A stretch of DNA of 7,913 bases from Dechloromonas sp. (GTDB lineage: Bacteria; Pseudomonadota; Gammaproteobacteria; Burkholderiales; Rhodocyclaceae): positions 1 through 7,913 of the forward strand of contig JAFLDQ010000160.1 in NCBI GenBank assembly GCA_017302355.1, written 5' to 3'. The notes under the pieces are model-generated. The model saw only the letters and a program-made list of their open reading frames with translations. It was not told the DNA's origin and made no database searches. The position numbers and the translations under genes are program-made. Numbering within the stretch: the first letter of the stretch is position 1; the number at the start of each line of letters is the position of its first letter. Shown one piece after another: positions 6,163 to 7,913 of the stretch.

Positions 6163-7407
6163 TCACAGGATCTTGCCCGGATTCATCAGCCCGCGCGGGT
6201 CGAGCGCCTGCTTGAGCGAGCGCATCAGCGCCATCTCGACCGGACTCTTGTAGCGCGGCAATTCCCCGCGCTTCAATTGGCCGACGCCGTGTTCGGCGGA
6301 AATCGACCCGTTCAGCGCGTGGACCGCGTCATGGACGAGACGATTGACCTCGGGCTGGCTGGCGATGAAGGCGGCGTTTTCCTGGGCATCGGGCTTGGAC
6401 AGGTTGTAGTGCAGGTTGCCGTCGCCGGCATGGCCGAAGGCGACGACGCGGATTCCGGGAAAGGCATTTTCCAGCACGGCATCGGCCCGTGCCAGGAACT
6501 GGGGAATCCGCGAAACCGGCACCGCGATGTCATGCTTGATGCTGACGCCCTCGATCCTCTGGGCTTCCGAAATGTTTTCGCGCAGCGCCCAGAGCTTTTT
6601 CGCCTGAATTCCGGAGTGCGCGATCGTCGCGTCGGCGATTGCCCCTGCTTCCAGGCGCCCGGCCAGCCAGTGCTCGACGGCGGCCGGAGCGGCGCCGGAG
6701 AACTCGGCGAGGACGTACCAAGGGCTTTGAGCGGTCGGCCGCGACGTGTCGGGAATGTGCCTGAGCACCAGCGCCAGCGACGCTTCCGAGATCAGCTCGA
6801 AGGCGGTCAATTGCGCGCTGAAAGCCGATTTCGCCGAATTCAGCAGGTCGACCGCGACCGCCGGCGAAACCGCATTCAGCCAGCAGGTGACCTGCGTCCC
6901 GGGCAGCGGAAAGAGCTTCAGCACGGCGCCGGTGATGATGCCAAGGGTGCCTTCGGCGCCGATGAAAAGCTGCTTCAGGTCGTAGCCGGTGTTGTCCTTG
7001 CGCAGGCCGCGCCGGCCGTCCCAGATTTCTCCGCCGGGCAGGACGACTTCGAGGCCCAGCGTCAGCTCGCGCGTGTTGCCGTAGCGCAATACCTGGACGC
7101 CGCCAGCGTTGGTCGACAGGTTGCCGCCGATCTGGCAACTACCCTGCGCCGCCAGCGCCAGCGGGAAAAGGCGGCAGGCGGCGCGCGCCGCTTCCTGGAC
7201 GGCGGCCAGCGTGCACCCCGCCTCGACGGAAATGGTGTCATTTTCCGCGTCGACCGCAACAATGCGGCCCATCCGGCCCAGGCTGACCACCACGGCATCG
7301 CCCGCGCCGTCCGGCGCGATGTAGCCGCGATTGAGTTGCGCCCGCGCCTCGCCCGCGCAGCCCATCAGCGGAATGGCGGCTAAAACTGATCTACGGGAGA
7401 CATCCAT
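6163..7407 (-). CDS. FAD-linked oxidase, GlcD/D-2-hydroxyacid dehydrogenase type, N-terminally truncated with Tat-like leader
   Basis: A 414-residue VAO/PCMH-family flavoprotein; relatives oxidise D-lactate, glycolate or D-2-hydroxyglutarate. From about residue 32 (PDGAGDAVVVSL) to the end the chain is typical: GSCQIGGNLSTNAGG (89-103), RKDNTGYDLKQLFIGAEGT (136-154), KHDIAVPVSRIP (291-302), GHAGDGNLHYN (325-335, possible metal-binding histidines), SAEHGVG (370-376) and PGKIL at the end. The usual first 75-95 residues, with the FAD pyrophosphate loop (GGNTGL type), are absent. Instead residues 1-25 read as a twin-arginine leader (VSRRSVLA, hydrophobic core, AxA near residue 23); LMGC at 14-17 could be a weak lipobox. 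No trace of the missing part is seen in the other frames upstream, since the thioesterase gene ends 55 bp away. ATG 7407 is chosen because AGGA lies 8 bases before it; ATG 7416 is possible. It may be an exported variant or an inactive remnant. Confidence 0.85.
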   Translation of the reverse strand: MDVSRRSVLAAIPLMGCAGEARAQLNRGYIAPDGAGDAVVVSLGRMGRIVAVDAENDTISVEAGCTLAAVQEAARAACRLFPLALAAQGSCQIGGNLSTNAGGVQVLRYGNTRELTLGLEVVLPGGEIWDGRRGLRKDNTGYDLKQLFIGAEGTLGIITGAVLKLFPLPGTQVTCWLNAVSPAVAVDLLNSAKSAFSAQLTAFELISEASLALVLRHIPDTSRPTAQSPWYVLAEFSGAAPAAVEHWLAGRLEAGAIADATIAHSGIQAKKLWALRENISEAQRIEGVSIKHDIAVPVSRIPQFLARADAVLENAFPGIRVVAFGHAGDGNLHYNLSKPDAQENAAFIASQPEVNRLVHDAVHALNGSISAEHGVGQLKRGELPRYKSPVEMALMRSLKQALDPRGLMNPGKIL

Positions 7408-7462
7408 ACGCGCCATCCTGCGCTGTCGCCCCCGGGAGCGTCCAGCACGCGCGCGTTGCGGG

Positions 7463-7913
7463 TTAGCTTGTCGCAGCCTGGTACGCTTTTTCCCCCGGAC
7501 GCGGATCGCGCCGCTGGATTGGCTTAAAGACACCGGTGCCCGTGATCAGGGTACGATCGCCAGACCAAATGCGCCCGCGAACGACGTAAAGCCCGTCCGC
7601 CGTGGACATCACCTCACTCGCGCCTTCCACCCAATCGCCAATATGAGCGCTGGAGAGAAAATCGAGCGTCAGCCTCACGGTCACCCAGTAGGAAGAGGTT
7701 TCCACAGACACGACATGGCCCCACACCATATCTGCGAAGCTCATCAACATGCCACCGTGGGCGTTGGCCATGCCGTTGGTGTGATGATCCTCGACGCGGA
7801 AGCCCATCGTGTAGGCGCCGTTTTGCGCGCGCCGGTAGAGCGGGCCGATCTGGCGCACGAAACCACGCCGCCAATCGAGCGCCACATAGCCTTCGGGAAT
7901 TTCGAACGCGGCC
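7463..7913 (-). CDS. PaaI-family hotdog thioesterase, 5' end outside window
   Basis: A partial gene: 149 residues are visible and the frame stays open to the window edge (visible start [14 protein letters not shown]), so the true start lies beyond position 7913. A GTG at 7885 is in frame, but starting there would cut off family-like sequence. The block [18 protein letters not shown] is the hotdog-fold signature (HGG followed by an Asp) of PaaI-type acyl-CoA thioesterases, followed by strands [20 protein letters not shown] and [20 protein letters not shown]. It should hydrolyse an acyl-CoA or aryl-CoA in the cytoplasm; the specific substrate cannot be read. It ends 55 bp before the flavoprotein gene on the same strand, so co-transcription is likely. 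A link with oxidation of hydroxy acids or fatty acids is only a guess. Confidence 0.88.
   Translation of the reverse strand, partial: AAFEIPEGYVALDWRRGFVRQIGPLYRRAQNGAYTMGFRVEDHHTNGMANAHGGMLMSFADMVWGHVVSVETSSYWVTVRLTLDFLSSAHIGDWVEGASEVMSTADGLYVVRGRIWSGDRTLITGTGVFKPIQRRDPRPGEKAYQAATS

Noticed and set aside
6277..7383. 368-codon + strand frame opposite the flavoprotein gene
   Set aside because: Antisense shadow; no motifs, and the minus-strand frame has many family-specific blocks.
7883..7885. GTG at 7885 as the true start of the thioesterase
   Set aside because: The frame continues open to the window edge with family-like sequence ([11 protein letters not shown]), so the gene almost certainly starts outside.

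Overview
The window is GC-rich and densely coding. It reads like a chromosomal segment of a betaproteobacterium, probably of the Rhodocyclales (Azonexus/Dechloromonas/Accumulibacter-like). That placement is an inference from codon use and from the general look of the ferric-reductase-like, ArsC/YffB-like and Hsp33 proteins. No rRNA, tRNA, CRISPR array or recognisable insertion sequence was seen.

Left part (1-3323, + strand): a membrane flavohemoprotein of the ferric reductase/NOX type (174-1502) is followed by a low-GC stretch with a small one-helix hypothetical protein (1638-2075). Next come an ArsC/Spx-like thiol reductase of the YffB type (2080-2448) and the chaperone Hsp33 (2445-3323), which overlap by ATGA and are almost certainly translationally coupled. 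The Hsp33 keeps only two of the four zinc-binding, redox-switch cysteines. The other two are Glu and Asp at exactly the expected positions.

Middle part (3383-6096, + strand): three genes in a row encode proteins with signal peptides. They are a DUF3616-type protein (3383-4354), a putative secreted zinc metallopeptidase with an HELCH motif (4545-5531), and a small Pro/Gly-rich exported protein of unknown function (5776-6096). The last two have excellent Shine-Dalgarno sequences. The gaps between the three are about 190 and 245 bp and the first holds a strong hairpin, so they are probably separate transcription units.

Right part (6163-7913, - strand): a PaaI-type hotdog thioesterase whose 5' end lies outside the window is followed by a GlcD/D-2-hydroxyacid-dehydrogenase-type flavoprotein. 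This flavoprotein lacks the N-terminal half of its FAD-binding domain. In its place is a twin-arginine, signal-peptide-like leader written in unusually AT-rich codons. The convergent gap at 6097-6162 carries two perfect GC-rich hairpins.

The most unusual points are the altered Hsp33 metal centre and the leader-swapped, truncated flavoprotein. I found no clear multi-gene defence, mobile or biosynthetic system.
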